Below are positions 34,451 through 45,012 of a stretch of 64,000 nucleotides of DNA, piece by piece. The position numbers and the translations under genes were made by a program. Under the pieces are notes generated by a model. The model saw only the letters and a program-made list of their open reading frames with translations, made no database searches and was not told the DNA's origin. Positions within the stretch are counted from its first letter, which is position 1. Every line of letters starts with the position of its first letter. Source of the stretch: Pseudomonas extremaustralis (GTDB lineage Bacteria; Pseudomonadota; Gammaproteobacteria; Pseudomonadales; Pseudomonadaceae); contig NZ_LT629689.1 in assembly GCF_900102035.1 (NCBI RefSeq), positions 5,862,501 to 5,926,500 of the forward strand. The letters run 5' to 3'.

Positions 34451-36889
34451 ATGCCTGATCCTGTTGCTGCCAGCTTGCGTCTAGCGCCCGAAGCGCTGAC
34501 TCGCCCTTTCTCCGCTGAACAGTTCAGCTTCTCGACCACCAATGATTTGGAGCCCTTTCGCGGTGTGCTTGGCCAGGAACGTGCGGTTGAAGCCTTGCAG
34601 TTCGGTGTGGCCATGCCACGCCCCGGTTACAACGTGTTTGTCATGGGCGAGCCGGGTACCGGCCGGTTTTCGTTCGTCAAACGCTACCTCAGAGCCGAAG
34701 GCAAACGCCTGCAGACCCCGTCGGACTGGGTCTATGTGAATAATTTCGATGAGCCCCGCGAACCCCGCGCCCTGGAATTGCCAGGCGGCGCGGCGGCGGC
34801 GTTCATCGCCGACATCAACGCCCTGGTCGACAACCTGGTCGCGACCTTTCCGGCGGTGTTCGAACACCCGACCTACCAACAGCGCAAAAGCGCCATCGAC
34901 CGTGCCTTCAACCAGCGCTACGACAAGGCCCTGGACGTGATCGAACGCCTGGCCCTGGAAAAAGACGTCGCGCTGTACCGTGACAGCTCCAACATCGCCT
35001 TCACCCCGATGCTCGACGGCAAGGCGCTGGATGAGGCCGAGTTTTCGCAGTTGCCGGAAGTCGACCGCGAACGCTTCCACACCGATATCTCCGAGCTAGA
35101 AGAACGCCTCAACGAAGAACTCGCCAGCCTGCCGCAGTGGAAGCGCGAGTCCAACAATCAGTTGCGTCAGTTCAACGAAGAAACCATCACCCTGGCCCTG
35201 CAGCCTTTGCTGGCGCCGCTGTCGGAAAAGTACGCAGAGAACGCTGGCGTCTGCGGCTACCTGCAAGCCATGCAGGTCTATCTGCTCAAGACCGTCGTCG
35301 AGCAATTGGTGGACGACGCCAAGACCGATGCCCAAGCCCGCAAGCTGCTCGAAGAGCAGTACTGCCCCAGCCTGGTGGTGGGCCATCCGGTCAACGGTGG
35401 CGCACCGGTGGTGTTCGAGCCGCACCCGACCTACGACAACCTGTTCGGCCGTATCGAATACAGCACCGACCAGGGCGCGCTCTACACCACCTATCGCCAG
35501 TTGCGTCCGGGTGCCCTGCACCGCGCCAACGGCGGGTTCCTGATTCTTGAAGCGGAAAAAATGCTCAGCGAGCCATTCGTGTGGGACGCCCTCAAGCGTT
35601 CCCTGCAGTCGCGCAAGCTGAAAATGGAATCGCCCCTGGGTGAGCTGGGCCGCCTGGCCACCGTGACCCTCAACCCGCAGATGATTCCGCTGCAGGTCAA
35701 GGTGATCATCATCGGTTCCCGCCAGTTGTACTACGCGTTGCAGGACGCCGATCCGGATTTCCAGGAGATGTTCCGGGTGCTGGTGGATTTCGACGAAGAC
35801 ATCCCGATGGTGGACGAAAGCCTGGAGCAGTTCGCCCAGTTGCTCAAAACCCGTACCTCCGAAGAGGGCATGGCGCCTTTGACCTCGGATGCGGTGGCGC
35901 GCCTGGCTACCTACAGCGCACGGCTGGCGGAACACCAGGGGCGCTTGTCGGCACGCATCGGCGATCTGTTCCAGCTGGTGAGCGAGGCTGACTTCATTCG
36001 TCACCTGGCCGGCGACGAGATGACCGACGCCGGCCACATCGAGCGGGCGCTCAAGGCCAAGGCCACGCGCACCGGGCGTGTGTCGGCGCGGATTCTCGAC
36101 GACATGCTCGCCGGGGTGATCCTGATCGACACTGCCGGCGCGGCGGTGGGCAAGTGCAACGGGCTGACGGTGCTGGAAGTCGGTGACTCGGCGTTCGGCG
36201 TGCCGGCGCGGATTTCCGCCACGGTGTACCCAGGCGGCAGCGGCATCGTCGACATCGAGCGTGAAGTCAACCTGGGCCAGCCGATTCACTCCAAGGGCGT
36301 GATGATCCTCACCGGTTACCTGGGCAGCCGCTATGCCCAGGAATTCCCGCTGGCGATTTCGGCGAGTATCGCGCTGGAACAATCCTACGGTTATGTGGAT
36401 GGCGACAGTGCGTCCCTGGGCGAAGCGTGCACCCTGATCTCGGCCTTGTCGAAGACGCCGCTCAAGCAATGCTTTGCCATCACCGGCTCGATCAACCAGT
36501 TCGGTGAAGTGCAGGCAGTGGGCGGGGTCAACGAGAAAATCGAGGGCTTCTTCCGCCTCTGCGAAGCCCGGGGTTTGACCGGCGAGCAAGGCGCGATCAT
36601 TCCCCAGGCGAACGTCGCCACGCTGATGCTGGATGAAAAAGTGTTGCAGGCCGTGCGGGCCGGGCAGTTCCACATCTATGCGGTGCGCCAGGCGGACGAA
36701 GCGTTGAGCCTGTTGGTGGGCGAGCCTGCCGGTGAGCCGGATGAGCAGGGGCAATTTCCCGAAGGCTCGGTGAATGCGCGGGTGGTCGAGCGTTTGCGTG
36801 TGATTGCGGAAATGATCAGCGAGGAGGACTTGAAGGAAGCTGAAAAAGAGTCGGCGCAGCAGGCGTTGGCTGAAACCAAGCCGACTTGA
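34451..36889 (+). CDS. LonB/YcbZ-type AAA protease (peptidase S16)
   Basis: An 812-residue Lon-related protein. The AAA part has GEPGTGRFS (66-74) in the Walker A position, with Arg in place of the usual Lys. The C-terminal S16 domain has the Ser-Lys dyad: Ser in GDSASLGEACTLISAL (near 653) and Lys in GGVNEKIEGF (near 695). YcbZ-type proteins lack the N-terminal substrate domain of LonA. Whether ATP hydrolysis is retained with the Arg substitution is uncertain. A long minus-strand frame over it is a shadow. Confidence 0.88.
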   Translation: MPDPVAASLRLAPEALTRPFSAEQFSFSTTNDLEPFRGVLGQERAVEALQFGVAMPRPGYNVFVMGEPGTGRFSFVKRYLRAEGKRLQTPSDWVYVNNFDEPREPRALELPGGAAAAFIADINALVDNLVATFPAVFEHPTYQQRKSAIDRAFNQRYDKALDVIERLALEKDVALYRDSSNIAFTPMLDGKALDEAEFSQLPEVDRERFHTDISELEERLNEELASLPQWKRESNNQLRQFNEETITLALQPLLAPLSEKYAENAGVCGYLQAMQVYLLKTVVEQLVDDAKTDAQARKLLEEQYCPSLVVGHPVNGGAPVVFEPHPTYDNLFGRIEYSTDQGALYTTYRQLRPGALHRANGGFLILEAEKMLSEPFVWDALKRSLQSRKLKMESPLGELGRLATVTLNPQMIPLQVKVIIIGSRQLYYALQDADPDFQEMFRVLVDFDEDIPMVDESLEQFAQLLKTRTSEEGMAPLTSDAVARLATYSARLAEHQGRLSARIGDLFQLVSEADFIRHLAGDEMTDAGHIERALKAKATRTGRVSARILDDMLAGVILIDTAGAAVGKCNGLTVLEVGDSAFGVPARISATVYPGGSGIVDIEREVNLGQPIHSKGVMILTGYLGSRYAQEFPLAISASIALEQSYGYVDGDSASLGEACTLISALSKTPLKQCFAITGSINQFGEVQAVGGVNEKIEGFFRLCEARGLTGEQGAIIPQANVATLMLDEKVLQAVRAGQFHIYAVRQADEALSLLVGEPAGEPDEQGQFPEGSVNARVVERLRVIAEMISEEDLKEAEKESAQQALAETKPT

Positions 36890-37087
36890 TCCTTCAAGGA
36901 GACTGTGCGGTCACTTCGTCACAAAATTGACTCCAGGCTGGGGACTGACGCCCGTTGGTCCCTACAGCCTTGGTTTATCGTGTTTTTCTTCTATTCTGAG
37001 CCCTAGGGATATCCACCGGAATCGCCGGACAGAGACAGCCTCGCCGTAAATTCGAGGCTGAACACCGATCTACCGAGGGTCGCCGCC

Positions 37088-37405
37088 ATGTCGCGCAACC
37101 TCTGCCTCACCCGCCAGTGCCTCGGCCTGGTCACTCGAATCGAATGCTGCGTACGCCCTCTCGCCCGCGAGAATGGCATGTGGACCTTGCTGTTTGCCGC
37201 TGGAATGACCGGTGAGCAACCTTCCACCATCAAGTCCCAGGGGCCGTTCCAGGGTGCCGTCGTGGCGGAAACCATGTTGCAGGCCATCGTGGAAAGCCTG
37301 ACCCAGCAGGGTTACCAGTTGGCGGATGACCCGCAGATCTGGTGCCTGCATATGCAGGCCCATCTGCGACAGCTCAATGGCGCGCAGGAACGCCTGGCGC
37401 TTTAA
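37088..37405 (+). CDS. conserved hypothetical protein
   Basis: 105 residues with no domain I recognise. It contains five Cys (two in the first ten residues, a Cys-Cys pair near 20 and one near 86), and an amphipathic helix VVAETMLQAIVESLTQQGYQL. It is short but has normal Pseudomonas codon use and sits between two well-supported genes. An upstream GTCGCCGCC stretch does not offer a strong ribosome site, so the start is uncertain. Confidence 0.6.
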   Translation: MSRNLCLTRQCLGLVTRIECCVRPLARENGMWTLLFAAGMTGEQPSTIKSQGPFQGAVVAETMLQAIVESLTQQGYQLADDPQIWCLHMQAHLRQLNGAQERLAL

Positions 37406-37412
37406 TCCTCGC

Positions 37413-39236
37413 TCATTTGCTTTCGGGCTTGTCCAGCTTGACCTCGAAGCCGTATTGCACGGTGCTCAGGTTGGTGCGCTGGTAGCTTTCCAGGGCTGTC
37501 GGGCGGCCATAGAAGTAATGCACGTCAAACAGCGCCGTGCCGTACTCCTCGGCATGGTGGCTCACGCCGAGAATCTCCTTGAGGTAGTTGCCGCTGGCAT
37601 CCTTGGCATAGAAGCGCCAGCTGTCGGCGGGAAATGCCTTCTGATCGACGATCAGCGCGTTGTCCTTGAGGGACAGCCCTTTGGGGAGCTTGGCCGCGTC
37701 GATCTGGCCTTTTTCGACGGTGGCCAGGAACAGTGGAATCGAGCCCACCACATAGGCCGGGGTTTCCGGGAACAGGTTGAGGTCGTAGGTGAGCGTGCCG
37801 CGCGCCGGGTTCAGTTCATAGGCTTCGGCCGGCAGCTCGATGGGCTCCCCGCGCTCGCCCTTGTCGTCGGCGGTAAAGAAGGTCACCGGCGATTCACTGC
37901 TGTTGCGCTCGCTGCCTGCCAGGTCGTCATTAAATGTGAACGGGTGATCGAACACGATATGCGCGGCGCTGGCGTCTTCGACCGACTGGCTGATGGTGAC
38001 GCTGTTCTTGAGCTGGTCTTCGGTCAGGTTGGCATCTTTGAGCCAGTCGGCGGCGCCGTCGTCATACACGGTGACAGGCATCGGCAATGGTTGGACGGCT
38101 TTTTCCAGGCTGTTCTTGTCGAAGCGCAGGACCGGCAGGTCGAGGTCCTTGCGGGTGACGGTGGCCGTGGAGAAATCCAGCACGTTGATCTGCAGGGTGT
38201 CGATCAGGCCGTTGAAATACACCTTGGCGTAATGGCTGCTCTGCTGGTGCTCGAAGGCCTTCTGCGCATCGGTCAGTTGCTTTTCGAATGCCGGCGACCA
38301 GGCCTTTTGCTTTTGCATTTCGGCCAGTTGTTTCTCGTAGAACGCCACTTGTGCAGCGCTTTCGTTAATCGAACCTGAGCGTGTGAGGAATTGCCCGGTG
38401 CTGTCCCGCGCCTGCACAAGCAGAGGGTTGGGCGTTACGTCCCCGACTTCCGGGGCTAGCGGCTTGCTGTTGGTCAGCTCGATCTCGGCGTAGTTTTTCT
38501 CAAGCAACAGCAGGTTGACGGTGATATTGCCATCGGTGCGCTTGTGGCCCACGTCCTGTTTGGACAGATCGAAGCTCAGCACTTTGCCCGGCACGACCAC
38601 TTCCACCTTGCCCTTGAGACTGACGGGCTGCGGCTGGCGCTTGTTTTCCGTCTCGATGCCGTCAATGAACGGGTAGGTCACCGTCAGGTCATCCGGGTTG
38701 GTCAGGTTGGAGCTGCTGGGGCTCAACTGAATGCCGGGATCGGTTTCCGACCATTCGGGTTGGAACGGCACCACCTTGTTGTTGCTCAAGGTCACGGATT
38801 GCCATTCCAGGCCGTGGGGGAAAGGGAACTGGTCCGGCATATTGAAGTTGAACGGGAAGACCGGCTGCAGATCGGTCAAGTAGTCGGAATGCGAGGTCTT
38901 GCGTAGCACGAACAGGCCATTGATGTAGGTGTCGACCAGCGCCTGGGGTGTGGGGTAATGCTTGAGCAGCGCCAGGCTGTCTTCGCCGTATTCGGCCTCG
39001 ATGGGCTTACTGGCGAGCTTGGCCTGTGCGCGCTCGAGCAACAGCAGCGAGCCACCGAGATCGGCGACGGCGTCGCGCAATTTGGGGTCCTGGATGCTGT
39101 CGAGGGAGTGTTCGAATTTTGCGGTTTTCTCTTCGAGGGTGGTTTGCTTCTGTTCATCGCTTGGGGAACAGCCGCCCGCCAGCAGCAATGCCGCGCACAG
39201 GCCTAGATTGGCCAAAGGGGATCGCACATCCATCAT
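37413..39236 (-). CDS. large lipoprotein, function unknown
   Basis: 607 residues with a lipoprotein signal and lipobox LLAGGC (Cys near 23). A helical stretch follows (EEKTAKFEHSLDSIQDPKLRDAVADLGGSLLLLERAQAKL), then a mostly beta-rich body without a known catalytic motif. It resembles uncharacterised Pseudomonas lipoproteins. Two adjacent ATGs (39236 and 39233) are equally possible starts. Confidence 0.75.
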   Translation of the reverse strand: MMDVRSPLANLGLCAALLLAGGCSPSDEQKQTTLEEKTAKFEHSLDSIQDPKLRDAVADLGGSLLLLERAQAKLASKPIEAEYGEDSLALLKHYPTPQALVDTYINGLFVLRKTSHSDYLTDLQPVFPFNFNMPDQFPFPHGLEWQSVTLSNNKVVPFQPEWSETDPGIQLSPSSSNLTNPDDLTVTYPFIDGIETENKRQPQPVSLKGKVEVVVPGKVLSFDLSKQDVGHKRTDGNITVNLLLLEKNYAEIELTNSKPLAPEVGDVTPNPLLVQARDSTGQFLTRSGSINESAAQVAFYEKQLAEMQKQKAWSPAFEKQLTDAQKAFEHQQSSHYAKVYFNGLIDTLQINVLDFSTATVTRKDLDLPVLRFDKNSLEKAVQPLPMPVTVYDDGAADWLKDANLTEDQLKNSVTISQSVEDASAAHIVFDHPFTFNDDLAGSERNSSESPVTFFTADDKGERGEPIELPAEAYELNPARGTLTYDLNLFPETPAYVVGSIPLFLATVEKGQIDAAKLPKGLSLKDNALIVDQKAFPADSWRFYAKDASGNYLKEILGVSHHAEEYGTALFDVHYFYGRPTALESYQRTNLSTVQYGFEVKLDKPESK

Positions 39237-39399
39237 CTGAGTTTTTCCTGTCCGACGTCATCGTGCCGAGTTAATGGGCTCGACACTAGCAGAAAAATCC
39301 TCTTACAGATGCCGCCCAGGTCAGTTTTCTCGCGGTTACAGGGGGTAGGTGGCGGCTGATATACTCGCCGCCATTTTTAGCCATGCTGTGTGAGAACCA

Positions 39400-39888
39400 A
39401 TGGAACGCTTTATCGAAAATGCGATGTACGCCTCGCGCTGGCTGCTGGCGCCGATCTATTTCGGCTTGTCCCTCGGGTTGCTGGCGCTTTCGCTGAAATT
39501 CTTCCAGGAAGTGATTCACCTGCTGCCGAGCGTGTTCTCGATGGCCGAGTCCGAGCTGATCCTGGTGCTGCTGTCGTTGATCGACATGGCTCTGGTCGGC
39601 GGCTTGCTGGTGATGGTGATGATTTCCGGCTACGAGAACTTCGTCTCGCAGCTGGATATCGATGAGAACAAGGAAAAGCTCAACTGGCTGGGCACCATGG
39701 ACTCTTCGTCACTGAAGATGAAAGTGGCCGCCTCCATCGTGGCGATTTCCTCGATCCACCTGCTGCGCATCTTCATGGACGCCAAGAATGTCGATCCGCA
39801 GCATTTGATGTGGTACGTGATCATCCACATGACCTTCGTGGTCTCGGCGTTCGCCATGGGTTACCTGGACAAGCTCACCAAGCACTGA
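39400..39888 (+). CDS. YqhA-family (UPF0114) membrane protein
   Basis: 162 residues with four hydrophobic helices. The sequence [25 protein letters not shown] and the block [11 protein letters not shown] are diagnostic of UPF0114/YqhA. The function of the family is unknown; it is an inner-membrane protein. It is monocistronic. Confidence 0.92.
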   Translation: MERFIENAMYASRWLLAPIYFGLSLGLLALSLKFFQEVIHLLPSVFSMAESELILVLLSLIDMALVGGLLVMVMISGYENFVSQLDIDENKEKLNWLGTMDSSSLKMKVAASIVAISSIHLLRIFMDAKNVDPQHLMWYVIIHMTFVVSAFAMGYLDKLTKH

Positions 39889-39903
39889 GCCCCCGCGCCG
39901 GCC

Positions 39904-41337
39904 TTACTGCGTGATGAAGTAGTAAGGCTGGCGGCTGATCGACATCTGCTTGACGATCGTGATCGGGGCGGTCAATTCGTTGGTATGGTCCAGCAGCGCA
40001 ACGTTGCCGGGCTTGGCGGCCAGGTAGCTGCGCAGTTCCGGTTCGGTTTGCAGGATCGGCAAGTAAGCCTGCAGATAGAACATGCTGGCCCCGTCGATTC
40101 GCTCGTTGGGCTGGAACAACGCCACTTCCTTACCTTCGGCTTGCAGTGCCTGGATCTGGCGGATCACCGGTACGAACGACTCGCGCACGTCGGCTTTAGG
40201 GGCGAACCAGAAGGCCGCGCTCAGGTAGCAGGCGATGATCACGGCGAACACGCCGCCGATCACGATCTTATGCGACTGATACAGCGCCGGTTTGTGATCT
40301 TTGAGCCAGTACAACAGCACTCGCGCATATTCGGCGGCCAATACGGCGGCGGCCGGTGTGAGGGCCATCAGGTACACCGTGCGCTTGCTGGAGGCCAGGG
40401 TCAGCAGGGTGAATTGCGCCACCAGCCATACGCAGAAAAACAGACGGTAGCGGTTGCGCACCAGGCTTTTACGGAAGTGCCACAGCCCCAGGTACACCAG
40501 GATATTCCACGGCAAAAAGGCTTCGGGCAGTTTGGCGATGTAGTAGTAGAAGGGTTCGTAATGCCCGGCTTCGACAAACGAGCCGCTGAACCGCCCGACG
40601 CTGTTGGTCCACAGCACTTCGCCCACCGCCTGCAGCCCGCCGCGCTGGAACAGAAACCCCAGCCAGATCAGCAATGGCACCAGCGCCAGCAAGGTGAACA
40701 GCGCCGGCCGGAGCCAGTCGCCGATGCGCAGGCGTTTGTCCATCAGGCTGGTGCTGGCAAGGTACACAAAAATCACAATGCCCGGCATCGCCAGGCCCAG
40801 TACGCCTTTGCTCAGGGTGGCAATCACCATCCCAACGGTAAACATTGCCCATGCGCCCGTGGCCGGACCTTGGCGTTCGGGGCGCATCGCCTGGTAGAAC
40901 GCCAGCAGCGCAGTGGTTACGCCCAGGCTGAGCAATGCATCTTCACCCACGCCCCGCACGTTGCCCCAGTAACTGGCCATGGTCGCCAGGATCAGTGCCG
41001 CGCTGAACGCCAGTGTCTTGGGGCGGCCGAACGTGCGCAGCATCCCATAGAGCAGCATCACGCTGAACAACCCGGCAAACGCCGAGGCCAGGCGCACGGC
41101 CCAGGTGGTCGCGCCAAACAGGCGGATCGCGCCGGCGTCCAACCATAGGCTCAGGGGCGGTTTTTCGAGAAAGGGTTCACGAAACAGGCGGGGCACCACC
41201 CAGTCGTTGTCCAGGTGCATGGCCGTGGCGATCCCGGCGACGCGGGCTTCGGTGGAACCTTGCAGCTCATGGCCACCAAGGGCGAAGAAGAACAATAGAC
41301 CAGCAAGCAGGAGTAGTAGGGGAACAGGACGCGTCAT
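39904..41337 (-). CDS. ArnT-like family 39 glycosyltransferase
   Basis: This 477-residue inner-membrane protein has about 11-12 hydrophobic helices. The first periplasmic loop carries GSTEARVAGIATAM and FLEKPPLSLWLDAGAIRLFG, typical of the ArnT/PMT_2 family that transfers sugars from polyprenyl-phosphate donors to lipid A or other acceptors. It is somewhat shorter than canonical ArnT (about 550) and not in an arn operon, so the acceptor is unclear. Confidence 0.82.
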   Translation of the reverse strand: MTRPVPLLLLLAGLLFFFALGGHELQGSTEARVAGIATAMHLDNDWVVPRLFREPFLEKPPLSLWLDAGAIRLFGATTWAVRLASAFAGLFSVMLLYGMLRTFGRPKTLAFSAALILATMASYWGNVRGVGEDALLSLGVTTALLAFYQAMRPERQGPATGAWAMFTVGMVIATLSKGVLGLAMPGIVIFVYLASTSLMDKRLRIGDWLRPALFTLLALVPLLIWLGFLFQRGGLQAVGEVLWTNSVGRFSGSFVEAGHYEPFYYYIAKLPEAFLPWNILVYLGLWHFRKSLVRNRYRLFFCVWLVAQFTLLTLASSKRTVYLMALTPAAAVLAAEYARVLLYWLKDHKPALYQSHKIVIGGVFAVIIACYLSAAFWFAPKADVRESFVPVIRQIQALQAEGKEVALFQPNERIDGASMFYLQAYLPILQTEPELRSYLAAKPGNVALLDHTNELTAPITIVKQMSISRQPYYFITQ

Positions 41338-41495
41338 GGAATCGGGCTACCGGAGCAGGGGACCATTCGAGGGAACGGCTCGCAATCGGTGAGTATAGGG
41401 AGGCGATTCTTAATATTTCATGAAAAGGCGTGGCTTTTTTGCGGAGGGACCGGGGCGGTGGCTTATTTCCTCCCCGGTTTCGCTACCGATGGGTG

Positions 41496-43658
41496 TTATG
41501 TCGCCTTGACTTTAAACCGGCTCAACCCTTGCTGCATGGAGCTGGCTCGTTCCGAGAGATTGCGAGCCGCCACCGCACATTGTTGGGAGTTGGCCTGGTT
41601 CTGCTGGGTGACTTCATCGATCTGCTCCAGGCCGATACTGGCCTGCTGCAAGCCCGAAGCCTGTTCGCTGGACGCCTGATAGATCAACGAAACCAGGCTG
41701 GACACAGTGCTGGTGCCGGTGACGATGTTACGCAACGAGTCGGCTGTGCGCCCTGCGATGATCATGCCGCGCTGGGTCTTGGTCGATGAGTCGGCGATCA
41801 GCGCAGCGGTCTGCTGGGCCGCTTCGGCGCTGCGGGCGGCGAGGCTGCGCACCTCATCGGCGACGACGGCAAAGCCGCGGCCCAATTCTCCGGCGCGGGC
41901 CGCTTCGATCGCAGCGTTCAAGGCCAGCAGGTTGGTCTGGGCGGCGATGTTGTCGATGGTGGTGATGATCGCAGTGATGTCTTTGCCGGAATTGTCGATT
42001 TCGGCCATGGCAGCGATCAGCTCGCTCATCAGCTTGTCACTTTCCCCGGCGTCGGCGCGGGAAGCCTGGGATTGTTCGTCGGCCTTTTTCGCATTGGCGG
42101 CGTTGTCGCGGGTCTGCGCGGCCATTTGTGTCATGACGGCACTGATTTCAGTGATGGACGACGCCGAATTGGATGCGCCGTCGGACAACGACTGGCTCAA
42201 GTCGGTGACCTGTGCGGAGCTGCCGGTGATTTGCGTGGCACTGGCCTGGACCTGGGAGATCAAGGTGTTCAAGTTGCCGACCATTTTTTCCAGGGACTTG
42301 CCCAACGTATCGTTGGGCGAAGACAGGCGCACCTCCAGGTCCAGATCGCCTTCGGAGATACGTTCGGCCACACGGACCTGGCGTTGCAGGCTTTCGGACA
42401 TCTCATTCAAAGCCAGGGACAACTGGCCGACTTCATCGTCGGATTTCTGCACCAGGCGACGAGAGAAATCCCCCAGGCTGATCGTGGCAGCCAAGGCCGC
42501 GGCTTCACGAATCGGCCCGACGATTTTGGCGGTGGCAAACCACAGCGCCAGCAAGGCCAGCAATGAGATACCCAGGCCGACCGCGACCTGCCAGATACTG
42601 CTGCTGACGCCACGGGATTGCAGCTCTTTCTCCAGGACAATAGCCTGGCTCATGACCACCGCCTTGGGCAGGTGGATCAAGATGGCCCAGGGTTTTTCGG
42701 TGCGGCCCAGGACGATCGGCATCTGCACTTCGATTTCCTGGGAATCCTGGTTGAGTCGGCTGTCGCCCTGGCCTTTCTGTACATTGGCCAGCACCTTTTC
42801 CCAGGTGTCAGGGAGCAAGCCTTTGAGCGGCTGGCCGATCAGCTCTGGGTGTTTACTGTCAGCCACCACCAACCCCTGATTGCTCAGGATCGATACGGAG
42901 CCTTTGCCGCCATAGAGGTCGGCGGACATTTGCTCGCTGAGTTTCTGGATAAACGAAATGTCGTAGTCCGCACCGACCACGCCGTAAAACTTGCCATCGG
43001 CGGTGATCGGCACCGAAAGCGTGGTCAGCCACACATTTTTGCCTTGCACCACGTAGGGAATGGGGTCGAGCACGCTTTCTTTGCGGGTGTCCCGGGGGCC
43101 GCTGTACCAGCCACCCTTGAGCACGCCATTGGGGTGGCGGGCATCGGAGTCGTATTCGACCAGTGGTTGCACGGCAACATGGCCGTCCGAGCTGCGCGTC
43201 CAATAGGGCGTGAAACGGCCGGTCAGCGGGTTGTTACCGCCTTCGTTGTTACGAAACGCCTGGTCCTGGCCATCCACCGCATCCGGTTCCCAGCATGAAT
43301 ACGTGCCGTTGAAGTCGGGGTTGTCCTTGAGCACGCTGAGCAGCATCGTATTGATTTGGTCGCGGCCGAGGGCCAGCGGGCTCTGCGCACTTTTGCTCGC
43401 GCCCAGCGCATTGGCCAGCGTGCGTGCCGAGTCCAGGGCATTTTGCAGTTTTGCCTTGATCGCATTGGCACGGGACTCCGCAAGGTTTTGCACTTCGCGA
43501 ATGGTGCTGCTTTCAATCAATGCTGAAACTTGTGTGCCCACATAGGCTTGGTTGGCATTGGACGAATAAAGCCCATATGACACCAGACTCGCGCAAGAAA
43601 TTAACAGGCAGAGTCCGGCTGTGAAGCAAATCCGAGTCTGTAATGAGTTGAATTTCAT
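41496..43658 (-). CDS. methyl-accepting chemotaxis protein with double-Cache sensor
   Basis: 720 residues: TM1 (about 10-30), a long periplasmic dCache_1 domain (about 35-350; [27 protein letters not shown] and [12 protein letters not shown]), TM2 (about 358-378), HAMP (about 380-435) and the cytoplasmic signalling helix bundle (about 450-720) with the kinase-control tip [32 protein letters not shown]. No C-terminal CheR pentapeptide. The canonical amino-acid motif of PctA-type receptors is not obvious, so the ligand is open. It is followed on the same strand side by HD-GYP and CheV genes. Confidence 0.92.
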   Translation of the reverse strand: MKFNSLQTRICFTAGLCLLISCASLVSYGLYSSNANQAYVGTQVSALIESSTIREVQNLAESRANAIKAKLQNALDSARTLANALGASKSAQSPLALGRDQINTMLLSVLKDNPDFNGTYSCWEPDAVDGQDQAFRNNEGGNNPLTGRFTPYWTRSSDGHVAVQPLVEYDSDARHPNGVLKGGWYSGPRDTRKESVLDPIPYVVQGKNVWLTTLSVPITADGKFYGVVGADYDISFIQKLSEQMSADLYGGKGSVSILSNQGLVVADSKHPELIGQPLKGLLPDTWEKVLANVQKGQGDSRLNQDSQEIEVQMPIVLGRTEKPWAILIHLPKAVVMSQAIVLEKELQSRGVSSSIWQVAVGLGISLLALLALWFATAKIVGPIREAAALAATISLGDFSRRLVQKSDDEVGQLSLALNEMSESLQRQVRVAERISEGDLDLEVRLSSPNDTLGKSLEKMVGNLNTLISQVQASATQITGSSAQVTDLSQSLSDGASNSASSITEISAVMTQMAAQTRDNAANAKKADEQSQASRADAGESDKLMSELIAAMAEIDNSGKDITAIITTIDNIAAQTNLLALNAAIEAARAGELGRGFAVVADEVRSLAARSAEAAQQTAALIADSSTKTQRGMIIAGRTADSLRNIVTGTSTVSSLVSLIYQASSEQASGLQQASIGLEQIDEVTQQNQANSQQCAVAARNLSERASSMQQGLSRFKVKAT

Positions 43659-43796
43659 GGTGTTTCCCGCCCGTGTTCGTAGTTGCCGACATGACTGTAT
43701 GTTGGCATTTCAGTTTGTTTTTGTTCGCAAGGCTTATTGCTCGATCAAGGGCTGCTTACGCATATAAGTGCGGTACAGCTGGGTGCTGCCTTAATG

Positions 43797-44936
43797 CTAT
43801 TCGGGGACTTCATCGTTGAGCCAAAAACGCTCGGTATTCTTAAAATCGTAACGTTGTGGCGGCACGCGCGCGATGATGCGATCGGTTTGTTCGGGGTCAC
43901 TCAGGTCGACTATTCTCGGCGTTATATAGATATTTAATACCGGTAAGAAGAACAACTTGACCTTTGGCGTCAGTAACGAGGCGGGATGTTGTTCGATCAC
44001 CACGCCGATACTGCCACTTTTCAATTGAACGATAGACCCCACCGGATAAATGCCCACGGACTTCAAGAACGCGCGGAACACCTCGTCGTCGAAATGCCCG
44101 TCCCATGTGGACATTTGCTGGATCGCGACCGCCGGGTCCCAGGCCTGGTTGTAGGCGCGGTCCGAGGTGATGGCATCGTAGACATCGCAAACGGCGGCCA
44201 TGCGTGCAAACAGACTGATCTGGTCGCCCGCCAACTGATGGGGATAGCCGTTGCCGTCGACCCGCTCATGGTGATGCAGGCACACATCCACGACCATGTC
44301 GCACATTTGCGCGGTGGCCAGCAGGGTTTTCTCACCCTCCTGGGGGTGGGTGCGCATCAGTTGCACTTCGTCATCGTTCAAGCGCCCAGGCTTGTTGAGG
44401 ATCGCACCCGGAATGGCCATTTTGCCGATGTCATGCAGCAGGCCGGCCATCCCTGCTCGACGGGTCAGTTCGGCGGGGAAGTTCAGCTGGTTGCCCAGGG
44501 CAATCATCAGCGCACACACGGACACTGAGTGCATATAGGTGTAATCGTCGAGGCTTTTCAGGCGCGCCAGGCTGATGAATGCATTGGGATGGCGTGCGAT
44601 CGATGAGGCAATGTCGTCGACCAGTGCGCCGATATTTTCCAGCTCCAGGGCGCGGCCCATGCGGACATGGCTGAACATCTCGACCACGGCGGCCTTGGCG
44701 CGGGTACAGATTTCCTGGGCAGCGACCAGCTCGTCTTTCATGCAGGTGGGGGGGATCGCAGTTGCCGCAGGTGCTTGCGCGGTGGCCGGGTCCGATGAGA
44801 CGGCCGTCTCGGCAGGCGATGGGGCACAGCCCATGGCGCACGGGGCATTCGAGGGGGCGTTACCGGTGAGGTCACTCCAGTACGGCCGTGTCTCGCTGTC
44901 TGGCGCCAGATAATAGAACTCGTTGCACTTCAACAT
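43797..44936 (-). CDS. HD-GYP domain protein, probable c-di-GMP phosphodiesterase
   Basis: 379 residues. The HD-GYP domain (about 120-290) has GLLHDIGKMAIP and HHHERVDGNGYP, the metal and GYP motifs, apparently intact. A low-complexity Ala/Pro-rich stretch (about 30-65) lies near the N-terminus, and a C-terminal region (about 300-370) follows. HD-GYP enzymes hydrolyse c-di-GMP to pGpG or GMP. It lies 137 bases beyond the MCP start and next to CheV. Confidence 0.9.
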   Translation of the reverse strand: MLKCNEFYYLAPDSETRPYWSDLTGNAPSNAPCAMGCAPSPAETAVSSDPATAQAPAATAIPPTCMKDELVAAQEICTRAKAAVVEMFSHVRMGRALELENIGALVDDIASSIARHPNAFISLARLKSLDDYTYMHSVSVCALMIALGNQLNFPAELTRRAGMAGLLHDIGKMAIPGAILNKPGRLNDDEVQLMRTHPQEGEKTLLATAQMCDMVVDVCLHHHERVDGNGYPHQLAGDQISLFARMAAVCDVYDAITSDRAYNQAWDPAVAIQQMSTWDGHFDDEVFRAFLKSVGIYPVGSIVQLKSGSIGVVIEQHPASLLTPKVKLFFLPVLNIYITPRIVDLSDPEQTDRIIARVPPQRYDFKNTERFWLNDEVPE

Positions 44937-45012
44937 AATCTGCCCTCAATGGGTTTTATTCTTATGTGTTTCCTTACAGCCTCCTTGGCTTGAGTGTCGT
45001 TGGGTCGACGCG

